Shown piece after piece: positions 1 to 7,545 of a stretch of DNA of 64,000 nt. The notes beneath the pieces were generated by a model, which was not told where the DNA came from, ran no database searches, and was given only the letters and a program-made list of their open reading frames with translations. Numbering within the stretch: position 1 is the stretch's first letter; every line of letters starts with the position of its first letter. A program made the position numbers and the translations under genes. The DNA comes from an uncultured Celeribacter sp. (GTDB taxonomy: Bacteria > Pseudomonadota > Alphaproteobacteria > Rhodobacterales > Rhodobacteraceae). Location: NCBI RefSeq assembly GCF_963676475.1, contig NZ_OY781107.1, positions 372,001 through 436,000 on the forward strand, read 5' to 3'.

Positions 1-205
1 CGATCATCCGCTCGCGCAGCGCGTCTGCGGATTGGGTCTCTTCGGCGATCTCGCGGAGCGCAACAACCGGGTTCTTGTCGTTGTCCCGATCCACGGTCAG
101 CGGCGAGCCAGCGGTCACTTCGCGCGCACGGTGGGCGGCAAGCATCACAAGCTCGAAGCGGTTCGGAACCTTGTCGACGCAATCTTCAACGGTCACGCGG
201 GCCAT
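1..205 (-). CDS. rpoZ: DNA-directed RNA polymerase omega subunit, partial
   Basis: This is the N-terminal 68 codons of RpoZ. The omega subunit binds the beta-prime subunit and helps RNA polymerase assemble. The reading begins MARVTVEDCVDK and continues through NRFELVMLAAHRARE, which is typical of alphaproteobacterial omega. The remaining C-terminal part lies beyond the left edge. The ATG at 205 has a GGAG ribosome-binding site about 7 bases upstream and a good sigma-70-type promoter further upstream. In many alphaproteobacteria rpoZ sits near folate or stringent-response genes, and folK follows here on the same strand. Confidence 0.93.
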   Translation of the reverse strand, partial: MARVTVEDCVDKVPNRFELVMLAAHRAREVTAGSPLTVDRDNDKNPVVALREIAEETQSADALRERMI

Positions 206-265
206 GGGATCTCCAATCGTTTGGACAGACATAGAATGCGTCGGAACGCATTTGTTCAAAGGCTC

Positions 266-294
266 TATTTAGGGACTCAGACCCCTATTGACAA
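266..294 (-). promoter_or_regulatory. Sigma-70-type promoter for rpoZ
   Basis: Reading the minus strand, TTGTCA (289-294) and TAAATA (266-271) are separated by exactly 17 bases. Each matches the housekeeping -35/-10 consensus at five of six positions. The promoter lies about 60 bases upstream of the rpoZ start codon, so it would give a short leader. The call rests on pattern matching only. Confidence 0.6.
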
Positions 295-307
295 GCGCCC
301 TTTGCTC

Positions 308-886
308 TTAATCCGCCAGGATTTCCGCGCCGGGCATGGGTTTTACCTCCGTTTTCTCCGCTTCGGGACGGGCTGCAAGCATCTCCGCCACCGTTTTACC
401 CGAAAGCGGATGCACCCAATCCGGCGCAAGATCGGCAAAGGGAATCAGCATGAAAGCGCGGTCCTGAATGCGCGGATGCGGCAGAATAAGCTGATCCGGC
501 GCCCGCGCCGTTTGTTCGGACAGCGGCAAATCAATCCAGCTTTGGACCGAGCGCGCGTCGGGACGCACCTCATCCGCATAGGCCAAGAGATCCAAATCAA
601 TCGGCCGCCCGGCCCAGCGGGTCTTGCGCACCCGGCCCAGTTCCGCCTCAATCTCGTGCAACACCGGCAAAAGCGCCTCGGGCGGGCCGCCGTACATCAC
701 TTCCGCCGCGAAATTCACGTAATCCGGCCCCGCACCGGCCGGGAAACAGGGGGTCTCGTAAATCTGGCTGAGCCGCGTGACCACGACACCCTTGGCTTTC
801 AGCGCATGCAAAGCCGCTTGCAACGTCTCCATCGGCGTGCCAGTTTCAGAGGGCAAATTGGCGCCAAATGCGATCCATGCGCGCAT
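308..886 (-). CDS. folK: 2-amino-4-hydroxy-6-hydroxymethyldihydropteridine pyrophosphokinase
   Basis: HPPK transfers pyrophosphate from ATP to 6-hydroxymethyl-dihydropterin, the step before dihydropteroate synthase in folate synthesis. The 192-residue reading starts MRAWIAFGANLPS (family start is usually xALGxNL). It has the GRPIDLDLL segment and the C-terminal LPHPRIQDRAFML, both HPPK signatures. The start at 886 is chosen because the conserved domain begins there. No strong ribosome-binding site is visible, and an in-frame ATG at 970 would add 28 residues that do not look like the family. The gene is on the same strand as rpoZ and is divergent from the NYN gene. folC at the right end belongs to the same pathway. 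Confidence 0.9.
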   Translation of the reverse strand: MRAWIAFGANLPSETGTPMETLQAALHALKAKGVVVTRLSQIYETPCFPAGAGPDYVNFAAEVMYGGPPEALLPVLHEIEAELGRVRKTRWAGRPIDLDLLAYADEVRPDARSVQSWIDLPLSEQTARAPDQLILPHPRIQDRAFMLIPFADLAPDWVHPLSGKTVAEMLAARPEAEKTEVKPMPGAEILAD

Positions 887-1066
887 TTCCGCCCAGTAGG
901 AAGGTGTCTCTCGCGCCACGCTTTGGTCCGCCCTATCTTTTTTGGCAAGTTCAGTTTCGACGCATTTCATACTATCCAGCAGGGCAGAAAGCCAAGAACA
1001 ACCGATTGCCCTCGGAGAGATTGCTGTGGGGGCTGTCCAAAAAAACAAGATATAAAGGACCTTTAT

Positions 1067-1627
1067 ATGTTTTATAAAGATGAGCGGCTTGCCTTGTTCA
1101 TCGACGGATCGAATCTTTATGCGGCTGCAAAATCGCTGGGATTCGATATCGATTACAAACTGCTCCGACAGGAATTCATGCGCCGTGGCAAATTGCTGCG
1201 TGCGTTCTACTACACCGCCTTGCTTGAAAACGATGACTATTCGCCGATCCGTCCGCTGGTCGATTGGCTGAATTACAACGGGTTCACCATGGTCACCAAA
1301 CCGGCCAAGGAGTTCACCGACTCCATGGGTCGGCGCAAGATCAAGGGCAACATGGACATCGAGCTTGCCGTCGATGCGATGGAATTGGCGCCGCATGTCG
1401 ATCACATCGTGCTCTTCTCCGGCGATGGCGATTTCCGTCCGCTGGTCGAAAGCCTGCAACGTCAGGGCGTGCGCGTCTCTGTCGTCTCCTCGATCCGCAC
1501 CCAACCGCCGATGATCGCCGATGAGCTGCGTCGTCAGGCCGATAATTTCATCGAGCTGAACGACCTCAAAGACGTGCTCGGGCGTCCGCCGCGTGAACCG
1601 CGCGACGATGACGGTTACGACAACTGA
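1067..1627 (+). CDS. NYN domain protein (LabA/DUF88-like, PIN-fold putative ribonuclease)
   Basis: The 186-residue protein is almost entirely an NYN domain, a PIN-like nuclease fold. It starts with ALFIDGSNLY, where the aspartate and asparagine are metal-binding positions. It has an internal KGNMDIELAVDAM block and the VLFSGDGDFRPLVESL segment, which supplies further acidic residues. These are the expected catalytic acidic positions, so an RNA-cleaving role is a family-based inference and no substrate can be read from the sequence. The ATG has an AAAGGA site about 8 bases upstream. The gene stands alone, divergent from folK, and ends in its own terminator. The tail is short, acidic and proline-rich. 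Confidence 0.85.
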   Translation: MFYKDERLALFIDGSNLYAAAKSLGFDIDYKLLRQEFMRRGKLLRAFYYTALLENDDYSPIRPLVDWLNYNGFTMVTKPAKEFTDSMGRRKIKGNMDIELAVDAMELAPHVDHIVLFSGDGDFRPLVESLQRQGVRVSVVSSIRTQPPMIADELRRQADNFIELNDLKDVLGRPPREPRDDDGYDN

Positions 1628-1633
1628 GTTTTG

Positions 1634-1667
1634 AAAGCCCTCGCCTTTGGCGGGGGCTTTTGCTTTT
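1634..1667 (+). terminator. Rho-independent terminator after the NYN gene
   Basis: An inverted repeat AAAGCCCTCGCC / GGCGGGGGCTTT (with a G-U pair) has a 3-base loop and is followed by TGCTTTT. It begins 7 bases after the NYN stop codon. Confidence 0.75.
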
Positions 1668-1725
1668 CGGGTCATTGAACTCACGTGCGTTCACCGCTAC
1701 CTCTGGAACGGATCAGGAGCGCGCC

Positions 1726-2688
1726 ATGACCGAAACCACCCCCAAACCCCCTCTTATGCTCTATCTCGCCGCCCCGCGCGGGTTCTGCGCCGGTGTCGAC
1801 CGCGCGATCAAGATCGTCGAAATGGCGATCGAGAAGTGGGGACCGCCCGTCTATGTCCGCCACGAAATCGTGCACAACAAATTCGTAGTCGACGGGTTGA
1901 AAGAGAAGGGAGCTGTCTTCGTCGAAGAGCTGGAAGACTGCCCCGACGACCGCCCGGTGATCTTTTCCGCCCATGGCGTGCCGAAAGCCGTGCCCGCCGA
2001 GGCCGCCAAGCGCGAGATGGTCTATGTCGACGCCACCTGCCCGCTGGTGTCCAAGGTCCACATTGAGGCGGAGCGGCATTTTGAGAACGGGCTACAGATG
2101 ATCATGATCGGCCACGCCGGTCACCCGGAGACCATCGGCACGATGGGGCAGCTCCCTGAGGGCGAGGTTCTTCTGGTCGAAACGCCCGATGATGTGCCGG
2201 GTCTTGAGGTGCGCGACCCTGAGCGCCTGGCCTTTATCACACAGACCACATTGTCGGTCGATGACACGGTCGATGTGATCGCCGCTCTGCGTGCGCGCTT
2301 TCCGGATATCGTCGGCCCTCATAAGGAAGACATCTGTTACGCCACGACCAACCGGCAGGCGGCGGTGAAAGCCATTTCATCAAATATTGACGCTCTTTTG
2401 GTGATTGGCGCGCCTAATAGTTCAAATAGCAAACGTTTGGTTGAGGTTGGCAAAGCCAATGGCTGCGCCTATTCCCAGCTTGTGCAGCGTGCCCCCGACA
2501 TCGACTGGCGCGCGCTCGAAGGCATCACTTCCGTTGGCATCACCGCCGGTGCATCGGCCCCAGAGGTCCTGGTCAATGAGGTGATCGACGCTTTCCGTGA
2601 GCGCTTTGACGTGACCGTCGAGCTGGTCGAAACCGCGCAGGAAAACGTCGAATTCAAAGTGCCCCGTGTGCTTCGGGAGCCTGCATGA
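1726..2688 (+). CDS. ispH: 4-hydroxy-3-methylbut-2-enyl diphosphate reductase
   Basis: IspH (LytB) reduces HMBPP to IPP and DMAPP, the last step of the MEP isoprenoid pathway, using a [4Fe-4S] cluster. The three cluster cysteines are visible in RGFCAGVDRAI, ATCPLVSKVH and ICYATTNRQ. The GHPETIGTMGQ segment carries the catalytic glutamate, and APNSSNSKRL is the substrate-binding SxN block. The length of 320 residues is normal. The ATG at 1726 has AGGAGC 5 bases upstream, which decides against the longer in-frame reading. It is the first gene of an overlapping run with a methyltransferase, rnhA and a TRIC-like channel. Confidence 0.97.
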   Translation: MTETTPKPPLMLYLAAPRGFCAGVDRAIKIVEMAIEKWGPPVYVRHEIVHNKFVVDGLKEKGAVFVEELEDCPDDRPVIFSAHGVPKAVPAEAAKREMVYVDATCPLVSKVHIEAERHFENGLQMIMIGHAGHPETIGTMGQLPEGEVLLVETPDDVPGLEVRDPERLAFITQTTLSVDDTVDVIAALRARFPDIVGPHKEDICYATTNRQAAVKAISSNIDALLVIGAPNSSNSKRLVEVGKANGCAYSQLVQRAPDIDWRALEGITSVGITAGASAPEVLVNEVIDAFRERFDVTVELVETAQENVEFKVPRVLREPA

Positions 2689-3278
2689 GCGACGCGGAGC
2701 GCACCCTGCCAATCTACGATGCGCAGGCCAGCGCTTACGCTGCGCGCAATGCCGAGCTTTATGAATTGCCGCAGGCGCAGTCCTTTGTCGCCGCCCTGCC
2801 AAAGCGGGCGCATATCCTCGATCTGGGATGCGGCCCCGGCCAGTACGCGGGCTGGTTCGCGGCACAGGGATTCCGTGTCGAGGCTTGGGACGGCTCTTCG
2901 GAAATGCTGACCCTCGCTGCGCAGCATGGCGGCGTCACCACACGTCTCGCCCGGTTCGAGGAGCTATCAGAGGTGGCCGCATTCGATGGCATTTGGGCCA
3001 ATTTCAGCCTGTTGCATGCTGAACGCGCCAACCTGCCCGATCTGCTCGCCCGCATTCACCGCGCTTTGACGCCCAGCGGTGTGTTTCACATTGCAATGAA
3101 GCTCGGCACAGGCGCGGGACCAGACAAGATCGGGCGCTATTACACCTATTATAGCGAGGCCGAACTTGAGGGTCTGCTCAGCACGGCGGGCTTCAAGATC
3201 ATGGAGAAACACCTGTTTGACGGTGTGGGGCTTGACGGCACCGCCGGGCACTATATCACCCTGCTTTGTCATGGCTGA
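2685..3278 (+). CDS. Class I SAM-dependent methyltransferase
   Basis: The 197-residue protein has the class I methyltransferase motif I ILDLGCGPGQYAGWF, an acidic post-I residue (VEAWDGS) that would hold the SAM ribose, and FDGIWANFSLLH as motif IV/post. The fold resembles ubiquinone/menaquinone or small-molecule methyltransferases, but the substrate cannot be read from sequence. Its ATG overlaps the ispH stop (ATGA) and its end overlaps rnhA by 8 bases, so it is almost certainly co-translated with both. Linkage to ispH could hint at an isoprenoid or quinone connection, but that is only inference. Confidence 0.85.
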   Translation: MSDAERTLPIYDAQASAYAARNAELYELPQAQSFVAALPKRAHILDLGCGPGQYAGWFAAQGFRVEAWDGSSEMLTLAAQHGGVTTRLARFEELSEVAAFDGIWANFSLLHAERANLPDLLARIHRALTPSGVFHIAMKLGTGAGPDKIGRYYTYYSEAELEGLLSTAGFKIMEKHLFDGVGLDGTAGHYITLLCHG

Positions 3279-3732
3279 ATTCTACGCATATACCGACGGA
3301 GCCTGCTCCGGAAATCCCGGCCCGGGGGGCTGGGGCGCTTTGTTGCAGGCAAAGGACGGCGACACGGTCGTCAAAGAACGCGAGCTTAAGGGCGGCGAGG
3401 CAGAGACCACGAACAACCGGATGGAGTTGCTCGCGGCGATCTCTGCGCTTGAAACGCTCGGACGCCCGACGTCTATCACCATCGTCACCGACAGCGCCTA
3501 TGTGAAGAACGGTGTCACCGGCTGGATTCACGGCTGGAAACGCAACGGTTGGAAGACCGCCGCGAAGAAACCTGTGAAGAATGTCGATCTTTGGCAACGC
3601 ATCGACGAGGCGCAAAAGCGGCATGATGTGACCTGGGAGTGGGTTAAGGGCCACGCCGGACATCCCGAAAACGAGCGCGCCGATGAACTGGCCCGTGCGG
3701 GTATGGCGCCATTCAAAAAGGGCGCCGCATGA
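3271..3732 (+). CDS. rnhA: Ribonuclease HI
   Basis: RNase HI degrades the RNA strand of RNA-DNA hybrids. All four catalytic acidic residues are visible: the aspartate of YTDGACSGNPGPGGWG, the glutamate of NNRMELLAA, the aspartate of VTDSAYV and the C-terminal aspartate of NERADELA. The basic handle region WIHGWKRNGWKT is present, as in the E. coli enzyme. The 153-residue length is standard. The start ATG lies inside the end of the methyltransferase gene, and the stop overlaps the next start by four bases. Confidence 0.97.
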   Translation: MAEFYAYTDGACSGNPGPGGWGALLQAKDGDTVVKERELKGGEAETTNNRMELLAAISALETLGRPTSITIVTDSAYVKNGVTGWIHGWKRNGWKTAAKKPVKNVDLWQRIDEAQKRHDVTWEWVKGHAGHPENERADELARAGMAPFKKGAA

Positions 3733-4352
3733 CGCCTCTGGCGGCCCTCGATTACGCCTCGGTCATCGTCTTTGCGATTTCCGGCGCTTTGGCCGCCTCC
3801 CGTGCTCAGCTCGATCTTGTGGGCTTCGCCTTCGTCGCCTGTCTGACCGCCGTGGGTGGCGGGACGTTGCGCGACCTGTTGCTCAATCGCGATGCGGTGT
3901 TTTGGGTCGCCGACCCGACCTATATCGTCATCGCCTGTCTTGTGTCTGCCGTGGTGTTTTTCACTGCGCACCTCTTTGAGAGCCGCCAGAAAGCCCTCTT
4001 ATGGGCCGATGCCGTGGCGCTTTCGGTCGCCGTGGCGGCTGGCGCGGGTGTGGCGCTCAAGCTCGGGCAACCGCCGGTGATCGTGGCCCTCATGGGCGTC
4101 GCGACCGGGTGTTTTGGCGGCATGATGCGCGATGTGGTCTGCAACGAAGTGCCTCTGATCCTGAAGCATGGCGAGCTTTACGCCTCGGCGGCTCTGGCCG
4201 GACCTTTGGCGTTGCTTTTAGCGTCTCAATTTGAGATTCCGCGTTTCTTTGAATTTATTATATGTGCGATTGTGACATTCACGCTGCGCGCCGGAAGTCT
4301 TGCCTGGGGCTGGTCCCTCCCCGTCTACAAATCGCGTCCCCCGAAGAACTGA
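3729..4352 (+). CDS. Trimeric intracellular cation channel family protein (UPF0126, YicG/YadS-like)
   Basis: The 207-residue protein has about seven hydrophobic segments and a two-fold repeated pattern with GGGTLRDLLL in the first half and GGMMRDVV in the second. This is the hallmark of bacterial TRIC channels (formerly UPF0126). Family members are inner-membrane homotrimeric channels for K+ or Na+. The physiological role of this copy is unknown. It is the last gene of the ispH-rnhA run and ends 5 bases from a convergent small membrane gene. I see no clear terminator between them. Confidence 0.88.
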   Translation: MTPLAALDYASVIVFAISGALAASRAQLDLVGFAFVACLTAVGGGTLRDLLLNRDAVFWVADPTYIVIACLVSAVVFFTAHLFESRQKALLWADAVALSVAVAAGAGVALKLGQPPVIVALMGVATGCFGGMMRDVVCNEVPLILKHGELYASAALAGPLALLLASQFEIPRFFEFIICAIVTFTLRAGSLAWGWSLPVYKSRPPKN

Positions 4353-4356
4353 GGCC

Positions 4357-4494
4357 TTACGCCTTAATGTACCACGTCGCCGCCACCGCGAGGCAACAGG
4401 CGACAAACCATCCCCCCGGACGGAACATCAGCCAAAGGCCAAGACCGAACAGGATGCGCGCGATCATGCCGGGGATGGACAGGAGCCAGATCAT
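4357..4494 (-). CDS. Small membrane protein of 45 residues, unknown function
   Basis: This open reading frame of 45 codons begins MIWLLSIPGM and contains two hydrophobic stretches separated by FRPGG, so it could make a helical hairpin in the inner membrane. Its ATG overlaps the stop codon of the upstream YmgE-like gene (ATGA), which strongly suggests translational coupling and argues that the frame is real. It is the last gene of the def-fmt-YmgE operon and stops 5 bases from the convergent TRIC-like gene. I do not recognise a family. Confidence 0.6.
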   Translation of the reverse strand: MIWLLSIPGMIARILFGLGLWLMFRPGGWFVACCLAVAATWYIKA

Positions 4495-4730
4495 CTGCGT
4501 CCCCTGATCGCTTTCCACGCCCAGATCAACAGCATCGCGCCAAGCACTGCCCCGACAAAGCCCGCCGCCATGCCGGAGAGCATCAAGAGAAAGCGCAGCA
4601 CCAATCCACCGATCAAGGCGCCCAGCATGCCGATCACCACGGTGGTGATCAGGTCGGTTTTCAAATCCATCACGCGGGTCGCGATGAACCCAGCGGCGGC
4701 TCCGACGATGATGAGGAACAGGACCGGCAT
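4491..4730 (-). CDS. GlsB/YeaQ/YmgE-type small membrane protein (second copy)
   Basis: The 79-residue protein is nearly all membrane: three hydrophobic helices separated by short loops and glycine-rich turns (VGAAAGFIATRVM, GMLGALIGGLVL, GAVLGAMLLIW) with a basic tail IRGRR. This layout matches the YeaQ/YmgE 'transglycosylase-associated' or stress-response membrane family, although no function is established for the family. It lies 3 bases after another protein of the same type and overlaps the 45-residue gene downstream. All three look like one translation unit behind fmt. Confidence 0.6.
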   Translation of the reverse strand: MPVLFLIIVGAAAGFIATRVMDLKTDLITTVVIGMLGALIGGLVLRFLLMLSGMAAGFVGAVLGAMLLIWAWKAIRGRR

Positions 4731-4733
4731 GGC

Positions 4734-4973
4734 TCAGCGCCTCCGCCAATGGGTCGGCACGATGATCAGCGCGCCCAGCGAGGACACGATGGCATTCAGC
4801 CCCGGAGAGCCGAAGCCGACGCCAAACATCAGCTTGACGAAATAGGCCAGAAACGCGCCGCCGACACAGATGATGATCGAGGGCAGGATGCCGTTGCGGG
4901 TGAAGCCCGTCTTTTCACAGACATAACCAACGATGCCCGCGATCACGACCGTGCCGATCAGGATTGGAAACAT
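4734..4973 (-). CDS. GlsB/YeaQ/YmgE-type small membrane protein (first copy)
   Basis: This 79-residue polytopic protein begins MFPILIGTVVIAGIVGYVCEK. It has three predicted transmembrane helices and ends in a basic tail (HWRRR). Topology and glycine pattern resemble its neighbour, but the sequences are only loosely similar, so this is either an old duplication or two separate recruits. It begins 10 bases after the fmt stop, which suggests co-transcription with the deformylase/formyltransferase genes. The YmgE-type assignment comes from length and topology and is tentative. Confidence 0.55.
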   Translation of the reverse strand: MFPILIGTVVIAGIVGYVCEKTGFTRNGILPSIIICVGGAFLAYFVKLMFGVGFGSPGLNAIVSSLGALIIVPTHWRRR

Positions 4974-4982
4974 AACGCGCCC

Positions 4983-5888
4983 CTAGTCGAACCGGCTGCC
5001 CTTTGGCAGATCCAGCCCTTTCAAAATCTCTGCGACAGGCATAGCACGTTTGCCCTCACGCTGCGCGGTGAGAATTTCGACCGCGTGGTCCCCGCAAGCG
5101 ATTGAGAAGTCGTCCACCACCTCGCCGGGGCTGCCCGTGGCGCCCGTCACGCGCGACATGTGGAATTTGATCCGCTCGCCGCCCAGCATGGCCCAAGCGC
5201 CCGGAAAGGGCGAAAGCCCCCGGATTTGCCGGTCGATCTCAGCCGCCGGGCGGGTCCAGTCGATCCTCGCCTCGGCTTTGTCGATTTTCTTGGCGTAAGT
5301 GACACCGTCCTCCGGCTGCGGCTCCGGGACGAGTTGGTCCAGCGTGTCGAGCGCCACGGTGATGGCGTCGGCGCCCATGTCGGACAGGCGGTCATGGAGG
5401 ATCGCCGTGGTATCCTCCGCCGTGATCTCGGTTTCCTGGCGCAACAATACGGGGCCGGTGTCGAGGCCTGCCTCCATCTGCATGATGCAGACGCCGGTTT
5501 CATTGTCGCCTTCGAGGATCGCGCGATGGATCGGCGCGGCGCCGCGCCAACGCGGCAAAAGCGAGGCGTGGATATTGAGGCAACCACGCTTGGGCGCATC
5601 GAGAATGCTCTGCGGTAGCAACAGCCCATAGGCCACGACCACGGCGATCTCTGCGTTCAACTCTTCGAACGCCGCCACATCCACCGGGTCTTTGAAATTC
5701 ACCGGATGACGGACCGACAGACCAAGCTCCTCGGCGCGGGCCTGCACGGGTGTCGGGCGGTCTTTCTTGCCCCGCCCCGCCGGACGCGGCGGCTGGCAAT
5801 AGACGCAGGCGATCTCATGCCCCGCCTCGACCAGCGCGTCGAGCACAGGCACAGAAAAATCGGGACTGCCCATGAAGATCACTCTCAT
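4983..5888 (-). CDS. fmt: Methionyl-tRNA formyltransferase
   Basis: Fmt formylates Met-tRNA(fMet) using 10-formyl-tetrahydrofolate. The 301-residue protein shows the N-terminal MRVIFMGSPDFSVP, the catalytic LNIHASLLPRWRGAAPI block with the conserved asparagine and histidine, and the aspartate of GLDTGPVLL. The C-terminal OB-fold tRNA-binding region is present (RIDWTRPAAEIDRQIRG). The start ATG overlaps the stop of the third def gene by four bases. The product is the direct functional partner of the deformylases encoded upstream. Confidence 0.97.
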   Translation of the reverse strand: MRVIFMGSPDFSVPVLDALVEAGHEIACVYCQPPRPAGRGKKDRPTPVQARAEELGLSVRHPVNFKDPVDVAAFEELNAEIAVVVAYGLLLPQSILDAPKRGCLNIHASLLPRWRGAAPIHRAILEGDNETGVCIMQMEAGLDTGPVLLRQETEITAEDTTAILHDRLSDMGADAITVALDTLDQLVPEPQPEDGVTYAKKIDKAEARIDWTRPAAEIDRQIRGLSPFPGAWAMLGGERIKFHMSRVTGATGSPGEVVDDFSIACGDHAVEILTAQREGKRAMPVAEILKGLDLPKGSRFD

Positions 5889-6400
5889 TTCATGGCTCCC
5901 ATCTTCTTGGCCTTTTTCAGGAACATCTGACGTTTCACCGGCTTCAGATTGTCGAAATACATCTTGCCGTTCAGGTGGTCGATCTGATGCTGCACCGAGG
6001 TCGCCCAAAGCCCGACGAAATCACGCTCTTCCATCTCACCCGCCACATTGAGAAACCGCACGGTGACGGCGCGCGGGCGAGAAATGACGGCGGACATGCC
6101 GGGCAGATTGGGCGAGGCTTCTTCGTGTTCACGCAATTGCACGGAGGCATGGAGCACCTCCGGGTTCGCCATCAAAACCGCCTTGCCGCGCTCTTCAGAG
6201 CAATCGACAACGGCCAATTGCCGCATCACGCCGATCTGCGGACCAGCCAAGCCATAGCCCGGCATGGCATCCATGGTCTCGACCATATCGGCCCAGATAT
6301 TGCGGATCTCCTCGGTGATCTCGGTGACCGGCGGCACAGCGGTTTTCAGGCGCTTGTCCGGGTAGGCCACAAAAGGGCGTTCTGTGGGCGTGTGGGTCAT
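5885..6400 (-). CDS. Peptide deformylase-like protein lacking catalytic residues
   Basis: The 171-residue protein is clearly a deformylase homologue: motif 1 is GYGLAGPQIG and motif 3 region is QHQIDHLNG. Two changes stand out. The metal-binding motif EGCLSIPG aligns with EASPNLPG, replacing the cysteine ligand with serine. The HExxH motif reads HQIDH, replacing the catalytic glutamate with glutamine. Both histidines remain. I therefore expect no deformylase activity. The gene is intact and translationally coupled to its neighbours (ATGA overlaps at both ends), so it is probably kept for a non-catalytic role such as ribosome or nascent-chain binding, which is inference. Confidence 0.85.
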   Translation of the reverse strand: MTHTPTERPFVAYPDKRLKTAVPPVTEITEEIRNIWADMVETMDAMPGYGLAGPQIGVMRQLAVVDCSEERGKAVLMANPEVLHASVQLREHEEASPNLPGMSAVISRPRAVTVRFLNVAGEMEERDFVGLWATSVQHQIDHLNGKMYFDNLKPVKRQMFLKKAKKMGAMK

Positions 6401-6888
6401 GCGTAAATCTCCTCGAGACGGGCGCGGGTTTTCGCATCGAGCCGGTCGAAATGCACCAGCCCGTCGAGATGGTCATATTCATGCTGGGCGATGCGAGCCT
6501 CGGCGCCGGCCATCTCGCATGCGTGGCGCTGCCCGTCGAGATCAGTCCATGAGAGCGTGATACGCTCGGGCCGCGTCACAGTGGCTGTAATGCCGGGAAT
6601 AGAGAGACAGCCCTCGTCCATCTCGCAGGTCTCGTCAGAGAGGGCCGTGATCTCGGGATTGATCGCGACCAGCGGGGATTTCTCCCCCTCTTTCCACGTC
6701 GCATCCATCACGAAGAGCCGCAGCATCGCGCCCACTTGCGGCCCGGCCAGGCCACGCCCCGGCGCGTCATACATCGTCTCGAACATATCCGCGACCAGCG
6801 TGCGAATGTCGTCGGTGATCTCTTCCACCGGCGCGCAAGAGGTGCTCAGCCGCGCGTCCGGCCAGAGCAGGATCTCGCGCAGCGCCAT
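6397..6888 (-). CDS. def: Peptide deformylase (second paralogue)
   Basis: The 163-residue protein has the three deformylase motifs: GRGLAGPQVG, EGCLSIPG with the cysteine ligand, and QHEYDHLDG with the HExxH glutamate. Metal binding and catalysis should be intact. Motif 1 has GRGLAGPQ instead of the canonical GxGLAAPQ, and the protein lacks the basic C-terminal tail seen in the first copy, so substrate preference or ribosome contact may differ. Its start overlaps the stop of the first def gene (TGATG), and its stop overlaps the start of the third. Confidence 0.9.
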   Translation of the reverse strand: MALREILLWPDARLSTSCAPVEEITDDIRTLVADMFETMYDAPGRGLAGPQVGAMLRLFVMDATWKEGEKSPLVAINPEITALSDETCEMDEGCLSIPGITATVTRPERITLSWTDLDGQRHACEMAGAEARIAQHEYDHLDGLVHFDRLDAKTRARLEEIYA

Positions 6889-7409
6889 CAGAGACGGGCC
6901 TTCTCGCGTTTGAGCTTTTGCATCTTGCGGGTGATCATCTGACGCTTGAGCGGTTTGAGGTAGTCGATGAACAGCACACCGTCCAAATGGTCGATCTCAT
7001 GCTGAACGCAGGTCGCCCAGAGCTCGTCGAACTCTTGTTCGTGCGCTTTGCCTTCGACGTCCTGCCAGCTCACGCGCACCATCTTCGGGCGCTCAACATC
7101 GGCATATTGACCGGGGATCGACAGACAGCCCTCTTCGTAGACATTGCGCTCGTCGCTTTTCCACGTCACCTCGGGGTTGATCAGAACCATCGGCTCCGGT
7201 GTGCCCTCCGCATCTTTGACGCAATCCATCACCAGCATACGCTGGATCACGCCGACCTGCGGCGCGGCCAAGCCGATGCCCGGCGCGTCATACATGGTTT
7301 CCAACATGTCGTCGGCCAGCTTCGCAAGCTCCTTGTCAAACTCGGTGACAGGATCGCAGTGCTTTTTGAGGCGCGGATCGGGGTGAATGAGGATCGGTTT
7401 CAGTGTCAT
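6888..7409 (-). CDS. def: Peptide deformylase (canonical copy)
   Basis: Deformylase removes the N-formyl group from nascent proteins, before methionine aminopeptidase acts. This copy has perfect motifs: GIGLAAPQVG, EGCLSIPG and QHEIDHLDG. It ends in a lysine/arginine-rich tail that could contact the ribosome. The start at 7409 gives MTLKPILIHPDPRLK, the usual family start. An in-frame ATG at 7418 adds three residues, and neither has a convincing ribosome-binding site. It is the first gene of the def-def-def-fmt operon. Confidence 0.95.
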   Translation of the reverse strand: MTLKPILIHPDPRLKKHCDPVTEFDKELAKLADDMLETMYDAPGIGLAAPQVGVIQRMLVMDCVKDAEGTPEPMVLINPEVTWKSDERNVYEEGCLSIPGQYADVERPKMVRVSWQDVEGKAHEQEFDELWATCVQHEIDHLDGVLFIDYLKPLKRQMITRKMQKLKREKARL

Positions 7410-7545
7410 GCCTTGCATTTAGTCAAACCGAGGGAGCCGTGCAACTGTGCAGCGCCGAAATCGCGCAGCCCCTTTTGCAGGATTACGGTTTTCTTTCAGC
7501 CCAAGGCGGGATTAGGCTCTGCCAAGACCCTAAAAGGAGCTTTGC

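Noticed and set aside
887..1684. N-terminal extension of folK across the NYN gene
   Set aside because: It is antisense to a good NYN domain with its own ribosome-binding site. The HPPK family starts at 886.
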